64,000 bases of DNA from Rhizobium pisi (GTDB taxonomy: Bacteria; Pseudomonadota; Alphaproteobacteria; Rhizobiales; Rhizobiaceae). The stretch is from NCBI RefSeq assembly GCF_003938655.1, contig NZ_RJJT01000008.1, forward strand, positions 220,995 through 284,994, given 5' to 3'. A model generated the notes under the pieces. That model was given only the letters and a program-made list of their open reading frames with translations. It did not search any database and was not told where the DNA came from. Positions 24,957-33,672 of this stretch are shown in pieces. Position numbers and translations under genes: made by a program. How positions within the stretch are numbered: the stretch's first letter is position 1; each line of letters starts with the position of its first letter.

Positions 24957-26201
24957 TCATCGTTGCGCCTCATTTGCCGATACGTCGGCTCGGCGGACAT
25001 TGCGTCTCTGCAGGAAGCCAAGAATCGTGATCCCGGACAGGCCCGCAACGGCGCTCAGAATGGCGGTTCCGGAATAACCCGTCATGAACGTGCCGCCGGC
25101 AAAGATCAGCGCGCCGATACCGGCACTCGCAAAGATATTGACGGAGATGAGCGCACTGCCGAGGCCCGGCCGGTCGGCGATGAGATCCTGCAGATAGGTG
25201 ATCGGAATGCTGATGATCGCCGCCGCGCCGATCCCGGCGATCAAGGTGAGCGCGTAGAGGTGCCACGGCTCAGAGGCAAAGCCGAGAAGGCTGAGGAACA
25301 CGGCGTAAATGATCGTGCCGGCGGCAAGCGCCGTCATCTGGCCGGTCTTCCGCGCAATGCGCGACCAGACGATGATGAAGACGACCTCCAGCAAGGCGAC
25401 GATGCCGACGAGAATGCCGACGTCGCTCAACGCCCCATGCGCCGCGCCGGTGGCAATCAGCGGCAGAAGGGCGTCGTTGAGATGAAGCGTGCTGGTGATG
25501 AGCGCCACGCCGCAGATATGCGCCGAAATCCGCGGCGAAACCACCTGGCGAAGGGCGCCGAGATAGCTGAGATGGTGAATCGCGGCCATCTCCTTTGCTG
25601 CCCGTCTTGGCAGGGCGAAGACGATGATGCCCTGGCATATCAGGCACGAGATGCCTGCAAAGAGGTAGGCCGGCAGCATGCTCGACCCACCCGAGAGCAC
25701 AAGACCTGTAATACCGGGGATCAGCACCCAGGAGAGCGAGATCATGGCGCGCACGCCGGAGTTGGCCGTCACCATCTCGCTTAGGCTCATGCCATGCATC
25801 GCCGCGCGCGCATTGGCAAAGAGCAGCGAGTTCAACGCCCCGTAGATGGGCAGGGGCAGCAATCCGCTGATGATGAAGACGGCCGCTGTAGGAAAGGCGT
25901 AGACTATGCCGTAACCGACGATGCCGAAGAGGCATGCGCCGATCATCGTCGACCGGTACTCGCCGAGGCGATCGGCGAGATTGCCGAGCAGGATGCTGAT
26001 GACGACGTTCACCGCCGCCGAGACGAAACTCAGAGAGGAATAAAGGCCGTCGCTCAACCCCAGTTCACGGATGCCGATGACCGAACGGTAGGGTGCGGTC
26101 ATCGCCCCCGCCATTCCAAAGGTGAAAATGGCGATCATGCTGGCGCGGATCGCCGGATTGCGGAAGACGTCGGGAAAAAGGCGGCTCATGCGGTCAATCA
26201 A
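24957..26201 (-). CDS. MFS transporter, sugar-efflux-like, 414 aa
   Basis: Twelve predicted helices. The loop between helices 2 and 3 has the MFS motif LGNLADRLGEYR. The general look (PYRSVIGIRELGLSDGLYSS start, two six-helix halves) is that of the SET/sugar efflux branch. It could import or export the compound handled by this gene cluster. A 53-base gap separates it from the SDR gene upstream. Confidence 0.85.
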   Translation of the reverse strand: MIDRMSRLFPDVFRNPAIRASMIAIFTFGMAGAMTAPYRSVIGIRELGLSDGLYSSLSFVSAAVNVVISILLGNLADRLGEYRSTMIGACLFGIVGYGIVYAFPTAAVFIISGLLPLPIYGALNSLLFANARAAMHGMSLSEMVTANSGVRAMISLSWVLIPGITGLVLSGGSSMLPAYLFAGISCLICQGIIVFALPRRAAKEMAAIHHLSYLGALRQVVSPRISAHICGVALITSTLHLNDALLPLIATGAAHGALSDVGILVGIVALLEVVFIIVWSRIARKTGQMTALAAGTIIYAVFLSLLGFASEPWHLYALTLIAGIGAAAIISIPITYLQDLIADRPGLGSALISVNIFASAGIGALIFAGGTFMTGYSGTAILSAVAGLSGITILGFLQRRNVRRADVSANEAQR

Positions 26202-26254
26202 TCGTCAGGGAAATTGGCAAGAGCGGCCGGGACGGGCAAGTCCTGCAATGATTT

Positions 26255-27031
26255 TCAGTAATGTTCCGATTGGGAGAAGGTCCGCGCAAGTTCGGCCTGG
26301 CCGGCCGTGAGGCCGCAGTCGACGGGCAGGCAGACGCCTGTAATAGCTGCGGCCAGCGGCCCGGCAAGAAAGGCCACGGCATTCGCAACGTCCTTGGGAT
26401 CGACGACGCGCTGCAGCGGATACCAGCGGCGCGCCTCCTCGAAAACGTTCGGATTGGCGGCGGCGCGCGCTTCCCAGGCCTGCGTCTTCACCGTGCCGGG
26501 CGCAACGGCATTGGAGCGGATGCCGAACTTCCCGTATTCCACGGCGACCAGCCGGGTGAAGTGCAGCAAGCCCGCCTTGGCGGCGCTATAGGCCGGGTGT
26601 CCGAAGACATGCAGGCCGTTGACCGAGGCGATGTTGACGACGGACCCCTTCGAAGCCTTCAGCATGGGTTCGAAGGCACGGAAACATAAGAATGCCGCTT
26701 CGAGATTGAGCGCATTGTCTGCTCGCCAGATCTCAGGCGTCGTGTCGTGCAGGCTGGTCGCGCGGGCAGCACCGGCATTGTTGACGAGGGTTCGGACCAC
26801 GCCGACATCCGCGGCGCGTTTCGCCAATTCGGCAATGCTCGCCTCGCTGGTCACATCACACCCGACGGCCACGAAGCAATTGTCCGGTCCGAGTTTCGAA
26901 GCCACGGCGGCTGCGGCCGTCACATCTATGTCGGCAAGCAGCACAACATCATGGTCATCGGCGAGCCGGGCGGCAATCGCCGCGCCGATATCGCCTGCAG
27001 CGCCCGTCACGATGGCTGCCGATTGGGTCAT
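26255..27031 (-). CDS. Short-chain dehydrogenase/reductase, 258 aa
   Basis: TGAAGDIGA dinucleotide motif, NNAG, active-site YSAAK, and a C-terminal VDCGLTAGQAEL. The start at 27031 (MTQSAAIVTG) has a GGGAG ten bases upstream, and avoids the overlap with the preceding RpiR gene that an ATG at 27085 would create. Likely oxidises or reduces a sugar- or hydroxyacid-type substrate in the RidA/RpiR operon. Confidence 0.88.
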   Translation of the reverse strand: MTQSAAIVTGAAGDIGAAIAARLADDHDVVLLADIDVTAAAAVASKLGPDNCFVAVGCDVTSEASIAELAKRAADVGVVRTLVNNAGAARATSLHDTTPEIWRADNALNLEAAFLCFRAFEPMLKASKGSVVNIASVNGLHVFGHPAYSAAKAGLLHFTRLVAVEYGKFGIRSNAVAPGTVKTQAWEARAAANPNVFEEARRWYPLQRVVDPKDVANAVAFLAGPLAAAITGVCLPVDCGLTAGQAELARTFSQSEHY

Positions 27032-27056
27032 TTGCTGTCGCTCCCGTTCATGAGAT

Positions 27057-27920
27057 TCAATCTCCAAGCAATTGTCGGTCGTCACCGTCCCGGTGAATGA
27101 CGAGCTGCTGCTTGATGCGCCGAAGCGTGGTCGTCGCCTTTGGCTGAACGGCGTAGGCGACCAGGCTCGACAAGATATCGACCGTCGCGATGTAGGCGAT
27201 GCGCGTGGAGGTCGGGCGATAGATGTTGTTGCCTTCCGGAAGATCGATCGGCACGACGATTTCGGCGGCCTTGGCTACAGGGCTTGCCGTCTGGGTCAGA
27301 GCGATCGTCTTTACCTTGGTGTTGCGGGCCAGCTCGAAGGCTCGCACCAGCTCCATATTGCGCCCGGAGAAGGACGAGCCGATCAGCACGTCGCCCGGCC
27401 TTGCCGCGGCGGCCATCATCAGCTGCATGCTGTGGTCGGAGCTTGCCGTGATGCGCAGCCCGAGGCGGAAGAGGCGGTTCTGAAGCTCGTCGGCAATCAT
27501 CGACGAATTGCCGCCGGAGCCGAAGGCGTAGATCATGTCGGCCTTGGCGATATGCGAGACAGCCGCTTCGATCGCAGCAAGATCGAGCGAACGGTGCAGG
27601 AGAAAGAGCGCGTTCTGCGCCTTGGTGATGATATCCTGGGCGACATCGGCCGGATCGGTGCTCTTCGATTCCGGTTTCAGATAGCGCACGCCGATATGGG
27701 CGGTCCGGGCGAGTTGCACCTTGAAGTCGGAAAAGCTCTCGCAGCCCAGGCGGCGGCAAAAGCGCGTGACGGTCGGCGGCGAAACCTCGGCCCGTTCCGC
27801 AAGCTCGATGATCGAGGCATTCACGGCAAATTCGAAGTCGTTGACGATGATCTCCGCGATGCGGCTCTCGGAGGGAGAGAGCCGGCCCTTGTCTTCTTGC
27901 AATGTCGAAAAGATATCCAA
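27057..27920 (-). CDS. MurR/RpiR-family transcriptional regulator, 287 aa
   Basis: N-terminal HTH_6 domain (LSPSESRIAEIIVNDFEFAV, then VSPPTVTRFCRRLGC as recognition helix) and a C-terminal SIS domain from about residue 125 (DMIYAFGSGGNSSMIADEL), which binds sugar phosphates in this family. Second gene of the operon, 21 bases after RidA and 25 before the SDR. A TGAAA-N4-TTTCA site in the divergent promoter region is a good candidate operator. Confidence 0.9.
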   Translation of the reverse strand: MDIFSTLQEDKGRLSPSESRIAEIIVNDFEFAVNASIIELAERAEVSPPTVTRFCRRLGCESFSDFKVQLARTAHIGVRYLKPESKSTDPADVAQDIITKAQNALFLLHRSLDLAAIEAAVSHIAKADMIYAFGSGGNSSMIADELQNRLFRLGLRITASSDHSMQLMMAAAARPGDVLIGSSFSGRNMELVRAFELARNTKVKTIALTQTASPVAKAAEIVVPIDLPEGNNIYRPTSTRIAYIATVDILSSLVAYAVQPKATTTLRRIKQQLVIHRDGDDRQLLGD

Positions 27921-27941
27921 ACCCGTCCCCCCGATGGCTCT

Positions 27942-28331
27942 TTATACATCCTTCTTCTTATAGGCCACACAGTCGATCTCAACCTTGCAATCGACCATCA
28001 TCGATGATTGCACACAGGCGCGTGCCGGCGGATGTTCGCCGAAATACTCCTGATAGATCTTGTTGAAAGTCCAGAAGTCGCGCGGATCATCCAGCCAGAC
28101 GCCGACGCGCACGACATCCTCGACGCCGTATCCGGCCTCCTCGAGGATCGCCAGAACATTGGCGATCGTCTTGTGGGTCTGGGCGATGATGTTGCCGTCG
28201 ATGATCTCGCCATCTTCCATTGCAACCTGCCCGGAAACATAGAGCCATCCGTCAGCTTCGACGGCGCGCGCGAAAGGCAGCGCCTTGCCGCCGGCGCCCG
28301 TTTGAACAGTGCCATAGCGCTTGATAGGCAT
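27942..28331 (-). CDS. RidA-family protein, 129 aa
   Basis: A YjgF/RidA-type protein with the expected length, the LYVSGQVAMEDGEI strand and the C-terminal ARACVQSSMMVDCKVEIDCVA segment, in which the Arg is the usual carboxylate anchor. RidA proteins hydrolyse enamine/imine intermediates released by PLP enzymes. A PLP enzyme of the D-threonine-aldolase family is encoded in the divergent operon, which fits. The start MPIKRYG is chosen over an upstream GTG because it matches the family's usual N-terminus. Confidence 0.9.
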   Translation of the reverse strand: MPIKRYGTVQTGAGGKALPFARAVEADGWLYVSGQVAMEDGEIIDGNIIAQTHKTIANVLAILEEAGYGVEDVVRVGVWLDDPRDFWTFNKIYQEYFGEHPPARACVQSSMMVDCKVEIDCVAYKKKDV

Positions 28332-28415
28332 TCTCAAGTCCTTGCAAATTATTTTCTTGATAAGTTGACAAGTGACCATAGAAAGCAGAATTTGACCAGT
28401 GAGAAACGTGTTTTA

Positions 28416-28429
28416 TGAAAAGAATTTCA
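28416..28429. promoter_or_regulatory. Putative RpiR operator TGAAA-N4-TTTCA
   Basis: A 5-bp inverted repeat in the 111-base gap between the divergent RidA and NTF2-like genes, 13 bases before the latter's start. A TTGACA lies nearby. Its place between both operons suits control by the RpiR protein of the cluster. Confidence 0.5.
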
Positions 28430-28442
28430 ATCCGGGGCTGAC

Positions 28443-28925
28443 ATGCGCGATCCCTTCAAGAATCCTTTCCCGTCCGACAGCGCCCGCCACGCCATCTGGG
28501 AAATGCTCGTTCCCCGCGATATCGATGCCTTTCTGGCCGCCGATTGGTCGATGGTGGAGCATGACTTCGTGGAAGAAGGTTTCATCGGCATCGACGGCCG
28601 GAAGGAAGTCAGCCCCGACAAGTGGCGCCTGGCTTTCCCGACACTTTCGGCCTATCGCCAGGAATGGCTGAGGCAGGCCAAGGATTTCGCCGAACAGAGT
28701 TTCGCCGAAGATGCCCGCACGGCGATTTTCACCACGACGACGCTGGAGGATATCGAGATCGAAGGCGACACGGCGCTCGTCCGCAAGAAATTCGACGGCG
28801 GCATCACCAAGAGCGACAATACCCGGGACGTCCTGCAGTGGCAGACGCTCTATTATTGCAGGCTTCACGAGGGACGCTGGAAGATCTCAGGTTTCACCGG
28901 CTACCTGCCGAACCCGATGGGTTGA
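28443..28925 (+). CDS. NTF2-like (SnoaL-type) protein, 160 aa
   Basis: Cone-shaped NTF2-like fold suggested by the helix-rich N-terminus (LVPRDIDAFLAADWSMVEHDF) and the C-terminal strands ending WQTLYYCRLHEGRWKISGF. No signal peptide. Members serve as small isomerases, dehydratases or binding proteins, so the chemistry cannot be told. First gene of the operon with the M81 and PLP genes, 30 bases before the next start. Confidence 0.75.
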   Translation: MRDPFKNPFPSDSARHAIWEMLVPRDIDAFLAADWSMVEHDFVEEGFIGIDGRKEVSPDKWRLAFPTLSAYRQEWLRQAKDFAEQSFAEDARTAIFTTTTLEDIEIEGDTALVRKKFDGGITKSDNTRDVLQWQTLYYCRLHEGRWKISGFTGYLPNPMG

Positions 28926-28955
28926 CGCGGAGCCGACAACACGAAGGCCACTTTC

Positions 28956-30431
28956 TTGCGCATTTTCACGGCAGCACTGGCGACCGAGACCAATACATTC
29001 TCTCCGATCTGCGTGGATCGCCGCGCATTCGAAGCCTCGCTTTATGCTCCGCCCGGCCAGCATCCCGAAACGCCGACGCTCTGCACCGCGCCGATCACCG
29101 TCGGAAGGCGCGTCACTGCTGAAAAGGGCTGGGAGCTGATCGAGGGAACGGCCACCTGGGCCGACCCCGCAGGCCTCGTCAACCGGGCGACCTACGAGGA
29201 ATTGCGTGACGAAATCCTCGGCCAGCTCAGCGCGGCAATGCCTGTCGATGCCGTCGTCATGGGCCTGCATGGCGCCATGGTGGCAGCCGGATACGAGGAT
29301 ACGGAAGGCGATCTTCTCTCGCGCATGCGCGAGATCGTCGGACCCGACGTTCTCATTTGCGCCGAACTCGATCCGCACAGCCACTTGACCGCAAAGCGCG
29401 TCGCAGCACTCGACTTCGCCGTCTATTTCAAGGAATTTCCGCATACGGATTTCGTCGATCGCGCCGAGGATCTCTGGCGCATCGCGGTCGAAACGCTCGA
29501 GGGTCGGGTCAAGCCTGATATATCGGTGTTCGACTGCCGGATGATCGATGTCTTCCCGACATCGCGCGAGCCCATGCGCTCCTTCGTCGACAAGATCATG
29601 CGGATTGAAAAGGACGATCCTGACATTCTGTCGATCTCGGTGATCCACGGCTTCATGGTTGGCGACGTTCCCGAAATGGGAACGAAGCTGCTTGTCGTAA
29701 CCGACGACAAGCCGGAAAAAGGCGCCGCATTGGCGCGCGAACTCGGCTTGGAACTCTTCTCCAAGCGCGGCACCTTCATGGTCCCGCAAATCGACGAGAA
29801 GGAAGCCGTTGCGCGCGCGATCGCGGCAACCGCATGGCCTGTCGTCGTCGCCGATGTCTGGGACAATCCGGGTGGCGGCACGGCGGGTGATGCGACCGTC
29901 ATTCTCGGGGAACTCATGGCGCGGGGTGTTACGAGCGCCGCGATCGGCACCATCTGGGATCCGGTGGCCGTGCAGATCTGTTTTGCGGCAGGCGAGGGGG
30001 CAGACATTCCGCTGCGCTTCGGCGCCAAGTCGGCGCCCGGCACCGGCAATCCCGTCGACGGCACCGTGAAGGTCGTCAAGCTGGTGAAGAATGCCGAAAT
30101 GCAGTTCGGCGAGAGCCTCGCACCTTTCGGCGATGCCGCGCATATCGTGCTCAACGGCATCGACATCATCCTCAACTCGACGCGCGCCCAGAGCTTCGAC
30201 CCGAGCCTCTTTTCGGTGATGGGCATCGATCCCGTGAGGCAGAAGATCCTGGTGATCAAATCCACCAATCACTTCTTCGCGTCCTTCTCGAAGATTGCGG
30301 CGGAGATCCTTTACTGCTCGGCTGGAACGCCGTATCCCAATAATCCGGCGACGACGGCTTACCGGCGGGCGCCAAAGACCATCTGGCCGATCGTGGCCGA
30401 TCCACATGGGATAGCACGCGGAGCCGCCTAG
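28956..30431 (+). CDS. M81-family (MlrC-like) metallopeptidase/amidohydrolase, 491 aa
   Basis: The start is TTG at 28956 (product begins MRIFTAALATETNTFSP, the family's usual N-terminus). The MlrC N-terminal domain carries GLHGAMVAAGYEDTEGDLL and AELDPHSHLT, with probable zinc-binding Asp/His. The C-terminal domain has WDNPGGGTAGD. MlrC of sphingomonads opens small peptides during microcystin breakdown; rhizobial homologues sit in catabolic clusters, where the true substrate is probably an amide or small amino compound. The next gene begins on the following base. Confidence 0.88.
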   Translation: MRIFTAALATETNTFSPICVDRRAFEASLYAPPGQHPETPTLCTAPITVGRRVTAEKGWELIEGTATWADPAGLVNRATYEELRDEILGQLSAAMPVDAVVMGLHGAMVAAGYEDTEGDLLSRMREIVGPDVLICAELDPHSHLTAKRVAALDFAVYFKEFPHTDFVDRAEDLWRIAVETLEGRVKPDISVFDCRMIDVFPTSREPMRSFVDKIMRIEKDDPDILSISVIHGFMVGDVPEMGTKLLVVTDDKPEKGAALARELGLELFSKRGTFMVPQIDEKEAVARAIAATAWPVVVADVWDNPGGGTAGDATVILGELMARGVTSAAIGTIWDPVAVQICFAAGEGADIPLRFGAKSAPGTGNPVDGTVKVVKLVKNAEMQFGESLAPFGDAAHIVLNGIDIILNSTRAQSFDPSLFSVMGIDPVRQKILVIKSTNHFFASFSKIAAEILYCSAGTPYPNNPATTAYRRAPKTIWPIVADPHGIARGAA

Positions 30432-31532
30432 ATGCATGATGTCAGCTTTGCCGTTGTCGCCAAGGCGGGTGACAGGATCGCCGATCTCTCGACACCGCGC
30501 CCTGTCATCGACGAAGACCGGCTGGCTGCAAACATCAGCCGCGTCCAGTCCTATATGGATCAACACGGGCTGAACTTCCGCCCGCATATCAAGACACACA
30601 AGATTCCCGCCCTGGCCGTCGCGCAGGTCGCCGCAGGCGCCAGGGGCATCAATTGCCAGAAGGTCACGGAAGCCGAGGTCTTTGCCGAGGCCGGCTTCGG
30701 AGACATCCTCATCACTTTCAATATCCTCGGACAGCAGAAGCTCGACCGCCTGGCCAAACTGAATGAGAAGACCTCGGCCCTCAAGGTCGTCGCAGACAGC
30801 GAAGTGACGGTCGACGGCCTCGCCGCGCATTTTTCCGGCCATAAGCCGCTTATGGTGCTTGTCGAATGCGATACCGGCGCCGGCCGCTGCGGCGTGCAGA
30901 CGCCGGAGGAGGCAGTTGCGCTCGCCAAACGCATCGCCGCCGCCGACGGGCTCACCTTCGGCGGCATCGTGACCTATCCGAAGCCGCAATCGGCCGCCAC
31001 CGTGGAAGCCTTCATCGCCGAAACGGTGAGCCGCCTGAAATCGGAAGGCATTGCCTGCCCGATCGTCAGCAATGGCGGAACGCCAAGCCTTTTCGAGGCG
31101 CATCTCGTCACGTCGGCCACGGAACACCGCGCCGGCACCTATATCTACAACGATCGCCAGATGGTGCGCATGGGCCATTGCACCGAGGATGATTGCGCCA
31201 TGCATGTGCTGGCGACCGTCGTGTCACGGCCGAATGCCGACCGCGCCGTCATCGATGCCGGATCGAAGGCGCTGACCTCGGATCTTCAAGGCTTCAGCGA
31301 CTACGGGCTGATCGTCGGTTATCCCCAAGCACGCATCACCAGCCTCTCGGAAGAACACGGCGTGATCGACCTGTCGAACTGCACCGGCCCCCGGCCTCAG
31401 ATCGGCGAGAAGCTCTTCATCATCCCGAACCACACCTGCGTGGTATCAAACCTCTTCGATACGATGGTCTTCCATCGGGGCGGTGTCGTGACCCGCGTTG
31501 AGAAGGTCGCGGCCCGCGGCCTTGTCTGGTAG
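30432..31532 (+). CDS. D-threonine aldolase / D-serine dehydratase-like PLP enzyme, 366 aa
   Basis: Alanine-racemase-type N-terminal barrel with the PLP lysine in FRPHIKTHK, followed by the DSD1/D-TA C-terminal domain, where His and Cys in HTCVV (IIPNHTCVVSNL) form the metal site. The family cleaves D-beta-hydroxy amino acids (D-threonine, 3-hydroxy-D-aspartate) or deaminates D-serine. With a RidA protein and an MlrC-like hydrolase alongside, use of a D-amino acid derivative is likely (inference). It abuts the M81 gene with no gap. Confidence 0.88.
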   Translation: MHDVSFAVVAKAGDRIADLSTPRPVIDEDRLAANISRVQSYMDQHGLNFRPHIKTHKIPALAVAQVAAGARGINCQKVTEAEVFAEAGFGDILITFNILGQQKLDRLAKLNEKTSALKVVADSEVTVDGLAAHFSGHKPLMVLVECDTGAGRCGVQTPEEAVALAKRIAAADGLTFGGIVTYPKPQSAATVEAFIAETVSRLKSEGIACPIVSNGGTPSLFEAHLVTSATEHRAGTYIYNDRQMVRMGHCTEDDCAMHVLATVVSRPNADRAVIDAGSKALTSDLQGFSDYGLIVGYPQARITSLSEEHGVIDLSNCTGPRPQIGEKLFIIPNHTCVVSNLFDTMVFHRGGVVTRVEKVAARGLVW

Positions 31533-31557
31533 GGGCCGGTTCCCGGTTGAGGGCGAA

Positions 31558-31616
31558 ATGACACTGATCGCCGAAGGCACCCAGACTGAGGATACCCTGG
31601 CGCTGTGGTGTGTCAT
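31558..31616. repeat. Inverted repeat ATGACAC/GTGTCAT at the convergent gene ends
   Basis: 7-bp arms at 31558-31564 and 31610-31616 enclose 45 bases between the PLP-enzyme gene and the convergent kinase gene. It may help separate the two transcripts; no T-run is present. Confidence 0.3.
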
Positions 31617-32044
31617 GTAAGGCCGGTGATGGCTGGATGGGTTTGCTGATCGTAGAGCGCCAACTCCTCGGCAGTCGGCGGCTCGAACAGCTTCGACCAC
31701 CTAAGCAGGTCCGCCCACGAGATATCGAACGTGCCGACTGGAAGCTCGGCGTTTCGTCGGGAGACCCGGTCCCAAAGCTCATCGAAGGGAACGTCGAGGA
31801 AGCAGAGGACGACGCGGGCACCAACTGCGCGAGCTTCGTCCCGGCAGGCGTCGCGCTCTGCCCGTGACCACACTCCCCAATCTATGACAACGTTACACTG
31901 AAGCTTGATGGCACGCATAGCGATCTGCCATTGCAGGTTCTCGACTCTACCTCGGCACGGGCCAGTTTCGGCTTCTGGAGTAGAGATGGCGAGCGACGTC
32001 TTCCCTGAACCGGGAAGACCGCAAGTGAGGTAGAGCGTGGGCAT
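31613..32044 (-). CDS. Small P-loop kinase-like protein (AAA_33), 143 aa
   Basis: Starts MPTLYLTCGLPGSGKTS with an intact Walker A at residues 8-16. A mid-protein LCFLDVPFDELWDRVSRRN supplies the LID-type arginines typical of small nucleotide or zeta-toxin-like kinases. The phosphate acceptor is unknown. It stands alone on the minus strand, and its codon choice looks less biased than its neighbours', which hints at transfer. No antitoxin-like partner is seen. The 298 bases upstream (32045-32342) hold no recognised gene. Confidence 0.7.
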   Translation of the reverse strand: MPTLYLTCGLPGSGKTSLAISTPEAETGPCRGRVENLQWQIAMRAIKLQCNVVIDWGVWSRAERDACRDEARAVGARVVLCFLDVPFDELWDRVSRRNAELPVGTFDISWADLLRWSKLFEPPTAEELALYDQQTHPAITGLT

Positions 32045-32342
32045 TGAAAATCTCTGATTTTGGCTTGGCAAGTGGAAGTGGCCCCGCGTGTCGTGCAGGG
32101 CTGCGCTTTGCTCAATGCCGCTAGGCGCGGCCAATCAGAGGTGTGTTGCCATAGTCTATCTTGTAGGACCGGTCTGCTCAGGGGTCAAGACGGAGCGCAT
32201 GGGTGAGCTCACAGAGATTGTCCAGCGACGTTCGTTAACTGAAAATCACCCCGAACGCCTGCCGGCGGGCGGTCGTCGTTGCTTGGGGTGTCATTCGCCC
32301 CGACTCCCGACAGGACGAACCGCCGACACTGAGCCAGTCGGT

Positions 32343-33476
32343 TCAAACTGCCGTCGGATTGATCACGTTCATATCGATTTCCGTCAGTTCGACGCGCCGC
32401 TCGAAGGCAATGCCCGCCTCGTCGAAGAGATGGCAATCGGCGGCATTGATGCCGGTCGAAACAGGTGCATCCGGACGGATGCCGACACTGCCCGGCAGCA
32501 TGGCGCAGAAATTCTCGGCTTCGCCGTTGAGCGAGGCGTAAGCGACCGTATTTGCCCCGAGGCGCTCGATGACCGTCGGCGTCACGGTAAAGACGATATC
32601 GCCGCCGCCGAGTTGAATATGCTCCGGCCGGATGCCGAGCGTCAAAGGCTTGCCGACCATGCCGTCACGCGGTGTCACCGGCAAAACCGCCGTCTGACCT
32701 TGATAATCCACCTCGACGCCATCGGCGCTGACGCCCTTGCAGGTCACCGGAAGAAAATTCATTTTCGGATTGCCGATGAAGCCGGCGACGAATTGGTTCG
32801 CGGGTTTGTGATAAAGCTCCAGCGGCGCGCCCGTCTGGGAAATATTGCCGGCGTCAAGCACGACGATGCGGTCGGCCATCGTCATGGCCTCGACCTGGTC
32901 GTGGGTCACATAGATCATCGTCGCCTTCAACTGCCGGTGCAGCTTGGCGAGCTCGATGCGCATGTCGGCGCGCAGCGCAGCATCCAGATTGGAGAGCGGC
33001 TCGTCGAACAGGAATATCTTCGGTTCGCGCACGATGGCGCGGCCGATCGCGACACGCTGGCGCTGGCCGCCGGAAAGCATGCCGGGTTTCTGCTGCAGCC
33101 GTTGTTCGAGGTGCAGGATGCGCGCTGCATTTTCGACCTTGGCCTAGAGCTTTGCCTCTACCATCTTTTCGACGCGAAGCGGGAAGGCGATGTTCTCGAA
33201 AACAGTCATGTGCGGATAGAGCGCGTAGGACTGGAATACCATGGCGATGCCGCGCTTGACGGGCGGCAGGTCGTTGACCCTGATGCCATTGATGACGATG
33301 TCGCCCGCCGTCGTCGCGTCGAGACCGGCGATCATACGCAAGAGGGTGGACTTGCCGCAGCCGGACGGGCCGACGAAGACGACGAACTCGCCATTCCTCA
33401 CTTCGAGCTGCACGCCCTTCAGGACTTCATAGTCGCCGTAGAACTTCTGAACTTTGTTGAGAAGAAGCTGTCCCAA
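32343..33476 (-). pseudogene. ABC sugar importer ATP-binding subunit (MalK/UgpC type) with in-frame TAG
   Basis: Read through position 33144-33146, the frame gives one full-length MalK-like protein of about 377 codons: Walker [11 protein letters not shown]-loop VFQSYALYP, then the stop, then signature LSGGQRQR, Walker [13 protein letters not shown] and a C-terminal TOBE region. The TAG sits between MVEAKL and [10 protein letters not shown], where relatives commonly have Glu, so one GAG-to-TAG change would explain it. The upstream piece lacks signature and Walker B; a restart at the ATG at 33080 would lack Walker A. Neither piece can work alone. The chosen start is TTG at 33476 ([15 protein letters not shown]) with GGAG eight bases before; start codons at 33518 and 33539 are alternatives. 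Confidence 0.85.
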
Positions 33477-33525
33477 AAATCTGTCTCCGCCGGCGACCTG
33501 TGTCGCACGCTCGATCATCGTTCCC

Positions 33526-33565
33526 GCATAATTCCTCAAGTCGGATTCGATTTAAGGAATTATGC
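33526..33565 (-). promoter_or_regulatory. Strong intercistronic hairpin between binding-protein and ATPase genes
   Basis: GCATAATTCCT (33526-33536) and AAGTCG (33538-33543) pair with CGATTT (33548-33553) and AGGAATTATGC (33555-33565), one mismatch, loop of four. No T-run follows on the minus strand. Such stems usually protect the upstream binding-protein message and lower expression of what follows. Nothing else is seen in 33566-33672. Confidence 0.65.
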
Positions 33566-33672
33566 AGCAATTCAAAGTGTTACAGCGTTCTACGCATCTG
33601 AACAGACACGCGGCGCCGTAGGGGAGGGATCGCGGATTGTTGCCTCCGCGATCCCGAAGAGCCGAAGCAGGC

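Noticed and set aside
23679..25784. A 701-codon open frame on the plus strand
   Set aside because: It is antisense to the ROK and MFS genes, whose domains are clear; its product is full of Arg, Asp and Gln with no recognisable fold, typical of GC-rich antisense frames.
28887..31205. A 772-codon open frame on the minus strand
   Set aside because: It lies opposite the M81 and D-threonine-aldolase-like genes, both with intact motifs, and has a low-complexity composition.
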